64,000 nt of DNA. Origin: Photobacterium atrarenae. GTDB lineage: Bacteria; Pseudomonadota; Gammaproteobacteria; Enterobacterales; Vibrionaceae. Location: the NCBI RefSeq assembly GCF_024380015.1, contig NZ_CP101509.1:1426001-1490000 (forward strand). Direction: 5' to 3'. The stretch's first letter is position 1; each line of letters opens with the position of its first letter. A model generated the notes under the pieces. The model did no database searches, was not told the origin of the DNA, and was given only the letters and a program-made list of their open reading frames with translations. Made by a program: the position numbers and the translations under genes. Of this stretch, positions 16,644 to 27,400 are shown in pieces.

Positions 16644-19112
16644 ATGTTAGTAGAAGAAAGAGAGGATGCGAGTTTAAGGATGAATAATGCGAGCTGGGAG
16701 CAGACACCAAAACGGAAGTTGGGCATCGCCAAGCAGTTGCTGATATCAGTTTTGTTGATCAGTACTCTGTTTACTTTGCTATCCACCTGTCTGAATCTGT
16801 ATTTGGATTATAAGCAGGAGCTGGCACGAATTGATGAGCGCTTCGTTCAAATCGAAGAGAGTTATTTGTCCAGCTTGATCTCAAGCTTATGGGTAGAAGA
16901 TCGTGAGCAGTTGGCGACGCAGGCTGAAGGCATCATGAATTTACCAGGGATTCATTACCTGGAAATCAAAGATAAAAATGGCGTCATTATTCGTCTGGGC
17001 TCAATTTTACCTAAATATGTCCATGAAACATCCTGGGATATGGTGCATTATTTGGGCGAGCAACCTTTGCAACTCGCGACCTTAACCGTACAGTCTGACT
17101 TGTATCAGGTCTACCAGGGCTTGGTGGATAAATTTGTTTTCCTGTTGATGAGCCAAGCGGTCGAAACGTTTGTGATCGCCGTGGTAATTATCCTGATCAT
17201 GTATCATCTGGTGGTGCATCCTCTGACGATTATGTCGCGCACTGTCCGGGATTTCGGCGACGACAAAGTACCGCGCCCCATTTCCTTGCCGAAACGGCTG
17301 TTTCAGGATGAAATTTCGATCCTCTCCCATAGCTATAATCAATCGATCGACCAGATCCGCCAGCATTACAGCCAGTTGGAAGATGCTCGGGCCTCCGCTG
17401 AAGAGGCAAACCGGAAGAAAAGTGAATTTCTGGCCAATATGAGCCATGAAATTCGAACACCCATGAACGGCATCATTGGCCTTTCTGGATTGATGAAAGA
17501 GATGGAGATGCCCGAGGAGCAGAAAGAGTTCGTCAATATGCTCAATACGTCTTCGTTGTCGTTGCTGGATCTCATCAACGATATTCTGGATTTCTCAAAG
17601 ATTGAGGCCGGGCGACTGGAGCTGGAGCATAGCCTGCTGAATCTATATGAATTGAACAAGGAAGTGGAGTCGGTGTTTCTGCTACGGGCAGCAGAGAAGC
17701 AACTATCCTTCCAGTGCACGATCGATCGTCGGATCACTCCCATGCTCTTGGGGGATGCCACCAAGCTGCGTCAGGTCCTGAATAATCTGATTAGTAATGC
17801 GATTAAGTTTACCGAAAAGGGCTATGTTCAGTTGAAAGTTGAACGGATTGAGGAAGATCCCCATACCGTTAAGGTCCGTTTTGCCGTTGCAGACAGCGGC
17901 ATTGGTATCCCGCAAGAAATGCACAGCGCAATATTCGAGAAGTTTCAGCAGGCTGATGGGACGACGACCCGTAAATATGGCGGAACTGGCTTGGGGCTGG
18001 CGATCTGCCGGGAAATTATTCGCCTGATGGGCGGCGAGTTGTTGCTTGAGAGCGCGCCGGGGAAAGGCAGCATCTTTTCGTTCGTGGTTGCATTGCAAAA
18101 AAATGAGCTAACTATGCCACCGGAAGGGGATAAAAAGGCGTTGTCTGAATTATCTGTATTGCTGGTAGATGATAGTATGCTTAATATGCGGATCACATCA
18201 GCTCAGTTGAAGAACTTTGGTGCAAAATCAACCTGTTGCGAGAATGCTTCGCAGGCTGCTGAAGTGGCTTTAACTGCGATCCGAAATCATGAGCCGTTTG
18301 ATTTGATCTTTATCGATAAAGTGATGCCGGGCATGAATGGTTTCGAGCTGGCCGAGCAACTGAGAGTGCAATTTGGTGAGCGGTGTCCAAAACTCATGAT
18401 GATTTCCGCAGGTCCGGAAGAAGGAGACGAACTTAAGGCCAGGCAGGCAGGGTTTTGCTCCTATCTGGCTCGGCCTTACAAAGAAAGCAACTTGAAATGG
18501 GCCGTTCAGCATGTCGTCCAAAGTGAGCATATTCATGTGGAAGCGAGAGGTACAGCACGGCCTGCTCTGACAAGCTCGGCGCAATTTATTGAACCTAAAC
18601 AAACCATGCCGGAGGCACTACTCTCTTCGCAGACTCATACGACAACTTATACGGGTAGTCGCCGGGAGCGTCATGATGGCTTGCGTGCTGAAACTTTGAC
18701 TGTCGAGCGAAAGGCATCTGATATTTCACGCCAGCATATGACTGTACTGGTCGTTGAAGATACTATGGTTAACCAGAAAGTAGCGCAAAAGATGCTGGAG
18801 AAATTGGGTGTATCAGTGGCGCTGGCTGATAATGGGCGACATGCCATTGAACAGTTTCAACAACGTCAGTTTGACTTGATCTTTATGGATTGCCAGATGC
18901 CGGTGCTCGACGGCTTCGCGGCCACTGAAGAAATCCGGGCTCTTGAAAAGCCAGGGGAGCATGTGCCGATTATTGCCCTCACCGCAAATGTGGTGAAGGA
19001 AGAGCGGGATAAATGCTTGGCAGCCGGAATGGATGATTTCGTTTCTAAACCGGTGAGCCAGCAAAAGCTGGCCCAGGTGCTGGATCAATATCTGACCACA
19101 ACTCGCGGATAA
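16644..19112 (+). CDS. hybrid sensor histidine kinase with two receiver domains
   Basis: An 822-residue membrane kinase. Membrane helix 1 (about residues 20-42) and helix 2 (about 165-185) flank a periplasmic sensor of about 120 residues; then come HAMP, HisKA ([12 protein letters not shown], His 268), HATPase ([14 protein letters not shown]) and two receivers with phospho-acceptors in FIDKVMPG (Asp 558) and FMDCQMPV (Asp 749). No Hpt domain is present, so phosphorelay needs a separate partner. I prefer ATG 16644: the frame opens at 16602, but that would leave one base to the divergent gene. The neighbouring binding protein may feed the sensor domain. Confidence 0.85.
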   Translation: MLVEEREDASLRMNNASWEQTPKRKLGIAKQLLISVLLISTLFTLLSTCLNLYLDYKQELARIDERFVQIEESYLSSLISSLWVEDREQLATQAEGIMNLPGIHYLEIKDKNGVIIRLGSILPKYVHETSWDMVHYLGEQPLQLATLTVQSDLYQVYQGLVDKFVFLLMSQAVETFVIAVVIILIMYHLVVHPLTIMSRTVRDFGDDKVPRPISLPKRLFQDEISILSHSYNQSIDQIRQHYSQLEDARASAEEANRKKSEFLANMSHEIRTPMNGIIGLSGLMKEMEMPEEQKEFVNMLNTSSLSLLDLINDILDFSKIEAGRLELEHSLLNLYELNKEVESVFLLRAAEKQLSFQCTIDRRITPMLLGDATKLRQVLNNLISNAIKFTEKGYVQLKVERIEEDPHTVKVRFAVADSGIGIPQEMHSAIFEKFQQADGTTTRKYGGTGLGLAICREIIRLMGGELLLESAPGKGSIFSFVVALQKNELTMPPEGDKKALSELSVLLVDDSMLNMRITSAQLKNFGAKSTCCENASQAAEVALTAIRNHEPFDLIFIDKVMPGMNGFELAEQLRVQFGERCPKLMMISAGPEEGDELKARQAGFCSYLARPYKESNLKWAVQHVVQSEHIHVEARGTARPALTSSAQFIEPKQTMPEALLSSQTHTTTYTGSRRERHDGLRAETLTVERKASDISRQHMTVLVVEDTMVNQKVAQKMLEKLGVSVALADNGRHAIEQFQQRQFDLIFMDCQMPVLDGFAATEEIRALEKPGEHVPIIALTANVVKEERDKCLAAGMDDFVSKPVSQQKLAQVLDQYLTTTRG

Positions 19113-19142
19113 CTAGGTCGGCAACCGGGGCGCCCGGCCTAG
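19113..19142. terminator. hairpin between convergent genes
   Basis: A 9-bp stem CTAGGTCGG/CCGGCCTAG with a 12-base loop directly after the kinase stop; it overlaps the last bases of the convergent gene. No T tract. Confidence 0.35.
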
Positions 19143-19444
19143 GAGAGGTTATTACTCTGCCCTTGATTGTAAAGGTTGATCACAACCGTCAGGGTATCGT
19201 GCCGGGTATCTTCGGAGATGTCCTGGATGACATAAAAATCGGACTGTTTATTTTCGAGTGTTGCTTGGATCAGTCGGAGGACGCTGTCTTCTATATTGCC
19301 ATGGACTTCAATGGTTTCGATGTATTGAAACGGCCCATATTGGACTTCAGAAGGCGCGAGTAGCTCCGGACTTGCGTGAGAGTGGGCGGCAATACAAAGG
19401 AAGATGAGGGAAAACAAGGCGCGTTTTATCATGACTGTTCTCAA
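19139..19444 (-). CDS. small secreted DUF1471-like protein
   Basis: A 101-residue protein with a signal peptide (about residues 1-24, ending SHAS) and a short beta-alpha-beta domain whose IETIEVHGNIEDSVLRLI and DFYVIQDISED blocks resemble the YdgH/BhsA (DUF1471) periplasmic stress family. No conserved cysteines or metal ligands. Function unknown; the family assignment is tentative. It ends against the kinase gene and is followed upstream by cheV on the same strand with a hairpin-rich gap, so it is probably transcribed alone. Confidence 0.55.
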   Translation of the reverse strand: MRTVMIKRALFSLIFLCIAAHSHASPELLAPSEVQYGPFQYIETIEVHGNIEDSVLRLIQATLENKQSDFYVIQDISEDTRHDTLTVVINLYNQGQSNNLS

Positions 19445-19509
19445 ATCGGGCTAGCGAATCATAGAGGAACTAATTTGCCTGATTAGAACTTTTTTAATGT
19501 CAATATCAC

Positions 19510-19566
19510 GTTAAACCTTAAAAAAATCCGGTTTAACATTGAACTTTTCGGGGGCCGACTGCCCCC
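19510..19566 (-). terminator. two consecutive hairpins downstream of cheV
   Basis: GTTAAACC/GGTTTAAC (19510-19517/19530-19537) and GGGGG/CCCCC (19550-19554/19562-19566) lie in the gap after cheV. T tracts are weak, so this is a terminator by position. Confidence 0.35.
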
Positions 19567-19574
19567 ATTGTTGC

Positions 19575-20477
19575 TTAGGCGACCTCTTCACTGATTTTTT
19601 CTGCCCCGCGGAGCATAGCGTGGATCAGCTCATTGGCTTCAAATTTAGTCAGCGCTTCATGGGCACCGACCTGGTGTGCTTGCGAGACACTGATCTCGCT
19701 GGACAGAGAGGTATGAAGAATAATGTAGGCGTGATTCAGGTCGTGACTGTTCTGGACTTCAAAAGCCAGCTCGTAACCATCTAATCCCGGCATTTCAATA
19801 TCACTGACCAGAATATCAAACGGATTGCCACTACTGGCGGCATGGCGCAGCATATTGAGTGCATCTTGACCATTAGACGCAATAAAGTAAGGGATGCTGA
19901 TGCTGTCGAGAGCCTGTGACAACTGGCGGCGAGCAACGGCAGAGTCATCGACCAGTAAAATTTTCAATGGCCGCAACACTTCACGCTGAACATCTGTCAG
20001 TACAGGGTGCAAATTGTCCGGCTTATCCGGGAAGACTTTCGACAGTAAGAGCTCGACATCCAGCAGTTGAACGAGTTTGTTTTCAACTCTCATCACCCCA
20101 GTGACAAACACGTTGCTGCCAAGTGAGCTTGGCGGCGCTTCAATTTCGTGCCAGTTACAGGCAGTAATTTTATCAATCCCACGAACCAGAAAGCCGACCA
20201 GCATCCGTCTGCAGTCGGTGACAATGATATAGCAATTTTTTAGCTCTTCTTTGCTCAGCGGAGGATAGCCAACGGCCTTGGCCATATCAATCACCGGAAG
20301 AGTATCGCCGCGTAATGTTGCTGCGCCCAAAACCGTCGGGTGAGCTTGGGGAATGGCTGTGAGTCGGGAATAAGGGACAATTTCTTTGACTTTCAGGGTT
20401 CCAATGGCAAAAGACTGGCGCTGTGTCAGTTGAAACAGCAGCATTCCCTGAGATTGATTTGTCGCATTTTTGATCAT
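19575..20477 (-). CDS. cheV: chemotaxis adaptor CheV (CheW-receiver fusion)
   Basis: A 300-residue cytoplasmic protein. Residues about 10-155 form a CheW-like adaptor (FAIGTLKVKEIV, VLGAATLRGDTLPVIDMA, VTDCRRMLVGFLV), which couples receptors to CheA. Residues about 170-295 are a receiver domain (LLVDDSAVARRQ, phospho-acceptor in LVSDIEMPGLDG). CheV proteins tune receptor-kinase coupling through phosphorylation. AGGGA upstream supports the ATG. No other che genes adjoin it, typical of solitary cheV loci in vibrios. Confidence 0.9.
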   Translation of the reverse strand: MIKNATNQSQGMLLFQLTQRQSFAIGTLKVKEIVPYSRLTAIPQAHPTVLGAATLRGDTLPVIDMAKAVGYPPLSKEELKNCYIIVTDCRRMLVGFLVRGIDKITACNWHEIEAPPSSLGSNVFVTGVMRVENKLVQLLDVELLLSKVFPDKPDNLHPVLTDVQREVLRPLKILLVDDSAVARRQLSQALDSISIPYFIASNGQDALNMLRHAASSGNPFDILVSDIEMPGLDGYELAFEVQNSHDLNHAYIILHTSLSSEISVSQAHQVGAHEALTKFEANELIHAMLRGAEKISEEVA

Positions 20478-20963
20478 AATGCAATCCCTGTTTGCGCGAG
20501 AGCAATGACGTTGGACACACCCAGTATAGTAACGTTTTCCGACAGAAATAGGAATGGATGTTATTGATACAAAAGTGAATGAGTTCCGAACAAATGCCCG
20601 CAGTTTTCATTACCGATGCGTTTGCAATCGAGCTCGGAACGCATGAAATTTCTTATTTCTCAGGAGAAAAATTCCTCCTGGGCATTTGCCAGGATCAACT
20701 TCAGGAATCCAAATTGTTGGAAGATAAATTCAGGATAGACTGAAATTCTTGCACAATTATCACCCATTTTCTTGAGCTGATGTTAAAAAAACTCAATCGT
20801 TTTCGCAAAGCAAAATAACTACGCTATGAATGAATACATCCCCGGACAAAAAGGCTATCGGTGTGTGCTTGCGATGTTTGTGGTAGCAGCGGCGGATGTC
20901 ACCCGGACCGAGTGAATCGGCATAAACCGGATATAAGTGAATAACAATAGCGTGGAGTGAAAC
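20478..20963. other. intergenic region between divergent cheV and chitinase
   Basis: These 486 bases hold no supported gene. They must contain both divergent promoters. I see a weak hairpin CAGGAG/CTCCTG at 20661-20680 but no clear operator. Confidence 0.6.
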
Positions 20964-23159
20964 ATGAACAAGGGATTCAACCGAAGTAAAGTTGCGGGCG
21001 TTGTTGCTGCAATGCTGATGGCTGGTGTCGCCGGCATGGCGCATGCAGCACCGACACACGATAAGCAAGTGATCGGGTATCTGACGCAGTGGGAAGCATG
21101 GAAAGGTCCGAATGAAGGGTTTAGTGTGAAAGGGGAAGCCACGCACTTAAACATTGATATGGACATTTACTCGATCCTCAACTTTTCGTTCTTCGGTGTG
21201 GCCAAGGATGGCTCGTTACACAGTGGTGACTTACGCAATAAAAATATCTACCAGCCTGATGTTCAGCAGGAGCCTGGGCCCTTGTTGCACCCGGACGTAT
21301 ACTCCAGCTGGGATTTCCACATTCTTTGGGGGGAGCTGGAGTATATTCACCAATACCCGGTTGACGAACCCTGGAATGCAGAACAGTTGAAAAAGGTACG
21401 GGATCAGGGGTTTGTTCCACATGCTGGAGGATGGTTACATGAACCCACCGGGATCACCGGCCAGTTTCCGATTCCGCTCAAGAAAGCTGGCGGTGCTCCG
21501 GGTCTGATTGACCTGGCGCATCAAAAAGGGGTCAAAGTGATGGCTTCGCTTGGGGGGTGGAGTATGTCCAAACACTTCCCCGAAATGGCCGCTGATCCGG
21601 TGAAGAAAGCCCGTTTCTTGGCCGATATCGACAAGCTGATGGCACTTGGGTTTGACGGTATCGACATTGACTGGGAGTTTCCGGGCAGCGGAGGGATGAA
21701 CTTCCCGGGGAATCCAACTGACTTCGCAGATTTTGAACAACTGATGGAAGATATCCGTGAGCGGATCGGACCCAACAAACTGCTTACTGCCGCCTTTTCG
21801 GCTGCGCCGTCAAAACTTGAAGGCTATAACTGGCAGCGACTGGTTGCCTCGATGGATTACTTCAACATGATGACCTATGACCTCAATGGGGGTTGGTCAA
21901 ATGTCGCAGGTCATAACTCGCCATTGTATGGCTATCCTGAGGAAGAGTTCGCCGAGTTCAACCTCGATTACTTGCGCAACTGGATGGCTGCGAAGGGTGT
22001 GCCGGCCAACAAGATTAACTTCGGCGCGGCCTTTTATGGCCGGGGTGTCCAAACCACAGAGGCAACGGCCTATGTGGGGGCACCGACAGACAAGCGGACC
22101 GTGAATTTCAGTGTTGATGGCCCAACCTTATCTGCAGTCGACCTGGACAACTGGAAGCTCTTTGAAGGCCAGCCGAACTATAACTACATCATGAAGCAGC
22201 CGGGGTGGGAGCATAAATGGGATGCCAATGCCCAGGTGCCTTATGCCGTCAAAGGAAAATATTTCCTCAGTTATGATGATGTTCAGGCCATCGAGAAAAA
22301 AGCACAGTACATCGTGGATAATCAACTTGGCGGGGTGATTGTCTGGCAGGCCCACGGGGATATTGAATGTAAAGGCAGCTTCATCAGCCATGGACCGAAA
22401 CTAAAAGAATGTACCCAGCTAAGCTCGCCGTTGGCTGAGGCCATTGATCGGGTCTTTAGTGCCGGAACAGTGCCTAATGCCGCGCCGGTCCTGACAGTGC
22501 CAGCTGCACAAAACGCCAACGCCAGCCAGGTAATCAGCTTCGTTGTCTCCGCAACGGATGCCGATGCCGATCCGCTGACCTTCAGCGTCGCCAATGCGAC
22601 GGTTGTGGATCACGGGGACGGGACGGCAACTGTGACCTATCAGGCGCCGAATACTGCGTCGGATGTGCAGGATGTGGTAACCGTCACGGTGAGCGACGGG
22701 CGTAAGCAAGTGGCTAAAGATATTGTGGTCAATGTGAAAGGCTCCGGTGATGTCGGCAATACGGTGCCTGAACTTACAGCACCAGCTACAGCGATGGTCG
22801 CTGGTGGGCAGCAGGTCGTGATTTCTGTGTCGGCTGATGATGCGGATGGCGATGCACTCACTTACACGGCTTCCAGCGGGACGGTGACTGCCACGACAGC
22901 GGGGGCCGATATTACCTTTACTGCGCCTGTTGTGACTGCTGATACTAACGTTGATTTGGTCGTGACGGTCTCCGATGGCCAAGCGACAGCCAGCGCAACC
23001 GTCGTGGTCACCGTGACAGCAGATACGGTGCCGGTCTGGGATACAAACCAGGTGTATGTTGGTGGCGATGTTGTTGTTTATAACGGCGTGAAATATAAAG
23101 CGAAGTGGTGGACCCGAGGTGAGCAGCCCGATTCCAGTGATGTTTGGCAACAAATCTGA
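20964..23159 (+). CDS. secreted GH18 chitinase with Ig-like repeats and C-terminal chitin-binding module
   Basis: A 731-residue endochitinase. The signal peptide spans about residues 1-28 (cleavage after AHA). The GH18 barrel (about 32-500) has the SLGGWS motif and the catalytic DGIDIDWEFPG with acid Glu 238; MMTYDLNGGW supplies the substrate Tyr/Asp. Two bacterial Ig/cadherin-like repeats follow (about 508-592 and 598-682), rich in DADADPLTF-type calcium-like motifs. A short CBM5/12 chitin-binding module ends the protein (VWDTNQVYVGGDVVVYNG, KAKWWTRGEQP). Extracellular chitin degradation fits a marine lifestyle. A terminator follows at 23198. Confidence 0.92.
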   Translation: MNKGFNRSKVAGVVAAMLMAGVAGMAHAAPTHDKQVIGYLTQWEAWKGPNEGFSVKGEATHLNIDMDIYSILNFSFFGVAKDGSLHSGDLRNKNIYQPDVQQEPGPLLHPDVYSSWDFHILWGELEYIHQYPVDEPWNAEQLKKVRDQGFVPHAGGWLHEPTGITGQFPIPLKKAGGAPGLIDLAHQKGVKVMASLGGWSMSKHFPEMAADPVKKARFLADIDKLMALGFDGIDIDWEFPGSGGMNFPGNPTDFADFEQLMEDIRERIGPNKLLTAAFSAAPSKLEGYNWQRLVASMDYFNMMTYDLNGGWSNVAGHNSPLYGYPEEEFAEFNLDYLRNWMAAKGVPANKINFGAAFYGRGVQTTEATAYVGAPTDKRTVNFSVDGPTLSAVDLDNWKLFEGQPNYNYIMKQPGWEHKWDANAQVPYAVKGKYFLSYDDVQAIEKKAQYIVDNQLGGVIVWQAHGDIECKGSFISHGPKLKECTQLSSPLAEAIDRVFSAGTVPNAAPVLTVPAAQNANASQVISFVVSATDADADPLTFSVANATVVDHGDGTATVTYQAPNTASDVQDVVTVTVSDGRKQVAKDIVVNVKGSGDVGNTVPELTAPATAMVAGGQQVVISVSADDADGDALTYTASSGTVTATTAGADITFTAPVVTADTNVDLVVTVSDGQATASATVVVTVTADTVPVWDTNQVYVGGDVVVYNGVKYKAKWWTRGEQPDSSDVWQQI

Positions 23160-23197
23160 CAGCCGTTAAATAGCAACTCGTTTTGAGTTGATGATCA

Positions 23198-23224
23198 CAG
23201 CCCTGCATCCCGCAGGGCTGTTTG
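23198..23224 (+). terminator. rho-independent terminator after the chitinase
   Basis: A 9-bp stem CAGCCCTGC/GCAGGGCTG followed by TTTG. Confidence 0.75.
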
Positions 23225-23352
23225 CATCGGCGGCACCGGTAGGACAAATACCCGCAGCGGCACTATAGTTAAGTTGACAAGGATGGTCGGTTCGGCTCTA
23301 CACGGATGGTCATGAGTCAGGGATGCTTGGCTATTGATGAAGGTGGGCGGTT

Positions 23353-23535
23353 ATGGAGCTACGGAACAAGTCTGGAGAGATTGCCAAACTTGCTGATAAT
23401 CTGACTTTGAAAGAAATTGTCGATATGGGGTTCACCTTAGATATTTGCGATGAAAGCTACGACCCCGATGAACATTGGCAGGCGACGGGTCGAGAACGTC
23501 GGCGTAAACAAGGTGAATATCCGTCTGATAAGTAG
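23353..23535 (+). CDS. small hypothetical protein
   Basis: A 60-residue soluble protein with an N-terminal helix-like half (LRNKSGEIAKLADNLTLKEIV) and an acidic then basic tail (DESYDPDEHW, GRERRRKQGEYP). No family recognised. A clean terminator follows 18 bases after the stop, which supports expression of a real short gene. Confidence 0.45.
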   Translation: MELRNKSGEIAKLADNLTLKEIVDMGFTLDICDESYDPDEHWQATGRERRRKQGEYPSDK

Positions 23536-23552
23536 GAAGGACTGGAGTTGAG

Positions 23553-23580
23553 CAAAAGCTGGCAATCGCCGGCTTTTGTT
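23553..23580 (+). terminator. rho-independent terminator
   Basis: An 11-bp stem CAAAAGCTGGC/GCCGGCTTTTG (one G-U) with a 4-base loop and short T tail. Confidence 0.7.
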
Positions 23581-23763
23581 GTTCTGATCCTCTATTGTTG
23601 ACCCATCTTGTTGAGTAGCGGCCGTCCTGGGTGATGATTTTTCATCCACTTAGCTGCCTTGAATGTGATATCGGTCATGTCCATTGAATCAATGCTTTAT
23701 TTTTCGCGGTGATCTGACATGATGAATCTACGCATCAGGCTGCTGTCCAGCATTGCCGACGAT

Positions 23764-23838
<75 letters not shown>

Positions 23839-23848
23839 AGATTTTTCA

Positions 23849-23882
23849 AGAAAAGCCCGCACCTAGGTGTGGGCTTTTCTGT
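23849..23882 (+). terminator. terminator after tRNA-Gly
   Basis: A long stem AGAAAAGCCCGCACC / GGTGTGGGCTTTTCT, 11 bases past the tRNA CCA. Confidence 0.85.
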
Positions 23883-24443
23883 ATCCGCTAAAAATACGGT
23901 AAAGTTTGAAAAAACAATCAGTGATAATGAATTTCATTTAATATTTGAAAGTAGAACTTAGCTATAAAATGATTAATGTCGGTTTGTTTGGCGAGCTTGA
24001 ATACCCAGGTTGGGCTGATGAATGTTGCAGTGACTATAGGGTTGGTTTGGGTAATCATGTTGTAGGATCACATTCTCGTGCTTTCGTCAATCGGTACATT
24101 TTTTTAGCGTCACATTGACTGCCCTTCTCTTGATTCGCCCCACGTAGCTTCGATCAATATCTGTCATTAATGCTAATTTTCTTGTGAGATTTTTCGGGGG
24201 ATTATCGTTGGAGAGCATGTTTATACGACTATGCTTGTTGAGAAACTTGTAGAGAACCGATGGCAATTTAGAGTTGTTTGATGTTGGTATTCTGTGGCTC
24301 CTCAGGTGTAAGCGTAAAGCCTTAGTGATGTAAATAAATCTCATTCAAAAATCCGTTTTACCGTGAAAATGCTCCGTTAACTGGCATTATTCAGTAATTT
24401 GTTGACGTACTATTCCTTGTCTTCACTGACTTAGGAAGTGTGT
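23883..24443. other. AT-rich junction between tRNA-Gly and the megasynthase operon
   Basis: These 561 bases hold a degenerate helix-turn-helix remnant (listed separately) and the promoter region of the synthase operon. TTGACG at about 24401 could be a -35 box, but no good -10 follows. I see no Fur box better than about 10/19. Control through the AraC-type regulator at the right end is likely, by analogy with YbtA. Confidence 0.5.
24087..24344 (-). pseudogene. degenerate XRE-type helix-turn-helix fragment
   Basis: An 85-codon frame whose C-terminal part (KLALMTDIDRSYVGRIKRR then NVTLKK) closely resembles the recognition region of XRE/restriction-controller proteins (pattern LA-x-GIDRSYISxIERG-x-NPTLKN). 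The N-terminal half shows no homology I can see, and the frame ends right after the motif, consistent with truncation or frameshift. A one-base shift would continue as TLKNVPIDEST before stopping. It looks like a relic of a mobile or phage regulator at the island edge. Similarity is by eye only. Confidence 0.3.
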
Positions 24444-27400
24444 ATGTCATATAACCCCATCGCCATCATCGGCATGAGCTGCCGTTTCCCTGAAGCGAAT
24501 GATATCTCTCAATTTTGGGAAAATATCAGAAATGGAACTAGTGTGATTCAGGATTACTCTCAGCAAGATTTCCTTGGTGAGCGGATTGACCCTATAGTCT
24601 GGCGTTCTCCTGACTTTGTGAAAGCAGGGACTAAGGTCGATGGGGTTGCAAATTTTGACCATCAATTTTTCCAATACTCTTACCACGAAGCTGAATTGAT
24701 CGATCCCCAACAACGTTTATTTCTAGAGGCTTGTGTTCAAGCTTTAGAAGACGGCAACTATCCTTACGCTTTATTACCCAAGTGGCAACAAGCATGCGTT
24801 GGCATTTTTGGCGCAACACGCCAAAGCAGCTATGAAAAATACCTGCCAACAGCATATGCCGAACAAGTCACCACGCCAACAACGATGTTGCAATTGCTTG
24901 GGAATGACAAGGACTATTTGGCGACTCGGGTGTCGTATAAGCTTGGTCTGACAGGGCCCGCTTTAACTGTTCAAACCGCATGTTCAAGCTCTCTTGTAGC
25001 CGTTCATTATGCGTGCCGCAGCCTTCAAAATGATGAGTGTGATATGGCTTTGGCGGGCGGTGTTGGTATCTCTTTCCCTCAAGGGTTGGGTTACTATCGT
25101 CAGGAAGGTTCTATCTTTGCCGATGATGGCTGTTGCCGACCATTTGGTGAAAAAGCAAGTGGTATTGTGACAGGGAATGGTTTAGCCGTGGTTCTTCTTA
25201 AGCGATTAGAAGATGCAATTGCTGATAATGATCAAATCCATGGTGTTATTCTCGGCTCTGCGGTCGGCAATGATGGCAACGACAAAGTCGGTTTTACTGC
25301 ACCCAGCGGCTTGGGGCAACAAGATGTGATTCGCCAAGCGCTAACAGTTGCGGATGTATCAGCTGATGAAATCGGTTTAATAGAAGCTCATGGTACCGGG
25401 ACTTTAATTGGTGACCCGGTCGAAATCAACGCGTTGACTAGTGTTTATCGTGAAGAAACTCAGCGAAACCAGTATTGTGGCATTGGCTCCGTTAAAGGAA
25501 ATTTGGGCCACTTAGAATCTGCGGCTGGTATTGCCAGCCTTGTTAAGGCGACACTCAGTGTACGGGATGCTGTTTTACCTCCTACCTTGGGCGCAACGCC
25601 GACTAACCCTCATTTAAAACTGCAAGATACTCCATTCTTTATCATTAATGACACCCAACCTTGGAAGCAACCAGGGCGACGGCTGGCCGCTGTTAGTTCA
25701 TTTGGGATTGGCGGTACAAATTGTCATATGATTATTGCTCAACCGCCAGGCCACACGCCTGGCTGTCAGCAAATTGATGATGAAATGCATACATTGTTGG
25801 TTCAGTCGCATTCCAATAAGACGTTAGAAAAAGGGCGTCAGCTTTATAGTGAGACTTTAAGTCGTGAAAGTGCTGACTCTGTTGCCCGAACGGCAGTATT
25901 ACGTCGTACTCCTGAGCGCTACCGTGTGGTCGTTAGTGGTAAAAACAGAGAAGAATTACGTGAAGCACTGGCGCATGCCGTGATAAGCAAAGTCCCGGAA
26001 GATAATCACGGGCTTTGGATATTCAGCGGCCAGGGAAGCCAGGTTGCCGGAATGGGTAAGCGATTATATAGCCAATGTGCTGAATTTCGTCGTGTTGCTG
26101 ATAGTTGCTGTGAATTGTTTACTCAGCATGGCGTGGCGAATATAAAAGGGGAGATGTTTGCATCATCCGATACTTCCGGCCTGGATCAAACAGACATCAC
26201 TCAACCAGCTTTGTTTACTTATCAATATGCCCTGGCACAACAGTTGCGTACATGGGGATTAAAACCTAAAGCGGTGTTAGGCCATTCCATTGGTGAGTTT
26301 GCGGCTGCGGTTGTGGCGGGCTTCTTGACTTTAGAAGCGGCGGTGGCAATTGTTGCCCGTCGTGGGCAACTGATGCAGAGTCAAACAGCAGACGGCGCAA
26401 TGGCGGCTGTGAATATGTCGCCAATTGAGTTTGAGACGATTGGGGCGAACTGGCCGGGGGTATCAATAGCTGCTGTTAATCACCCGGAACGTATTACTAT
26501 CAGTGGAGATAGGGCTTCAGTAAGTGAGTTTGTTGATGTTTATGCAGACAAAGCCAAGATGTTGTCTGTCTCAAAAGCATTCCACTCACACAGTATGGAG
26601 ACGATTAAAGCTGAATTTTTATTATCGCTTGAGGAAAATAGTTCCCCAACGACAGATACGTCTATTGAGTTTATATCGACTCTGACCGGGCAGCCATTGA
26701 GCGTCAGCGAAATGGATAAGGAATACTGGTGGCATCAGCTGCGCCAGCCGGTTCTGTTTGCTCAAGCGCTGAAGAGTGCAAAGAAATTTTTACCTGAAGT
26801 GATTGTTGATTTAGGTCCGGATGGCAGCTTCGCGCGCCTTGCCCGTCATCAAGGATTATTTAGTGATGACGTGCAATTCTTGGGAATTCAGAAAGGCGAT
26901 AAAGAGTTTGCTTCTATATTAGAGATCGTTACGCGGTGTGGCATTGATGAACCTTTGAAGGAGTATTACAACCAGCACTCGGCACCTTGGGTCAGGATCC
27001 CGACCAAACAATTTGAAGCATCTCGCGTTTGGCCTGATAAAGATGAGTTGGCGTTGCCATCGCTAAAGCGTGTTTGTTGGAAACCGCAATCATCACTGCT
27101 ATCTAACATACGTCAGGCAAGTAAAACGGTTGATGGTTTACGTATCTTGCTCATTGGTGAGTATCAGTGTGATGTCTGGTTAAAACATCTATCGTCTTTC
27201 GATTTTCAAACAACCAGTATGTCGGATTTGCATGAAGAGAAGGACTTATCTGGCTTTGATTTGGTGATTTATCTGCAATCTCCTGTCTCTGACAACAAGC
27301 AGTTGGCTGCCAGCTTTGATGTTGCGACGAAAGAGCACTTGCAGTTGCTACATAGGGTGCATCTTCACGCGTCATTGCCACTTATTTCTATCCTGCCGAG

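Noticed and set aside
22419..23153. A 244-codon open frame antisense to the chitinase repeats
   Set aside because: It mirrors the low-complexity Ig-like repeats, has no ribosome site and reads as His/Arg/Ile-rich noise.
23969..24118. A 49-codon plus-strand frame in the island junction (starts MINVGLFGEL)
   Set aside because: No ribosome site and no family; it overlaps the more family-like helix-turn-helix remnant on the other strand.
24325..24345. Possible Fur box upstream of the synthase operon
   Set aside because: The best alignment matches only about 10 of 19 consensus positions, too weak to report as a site.
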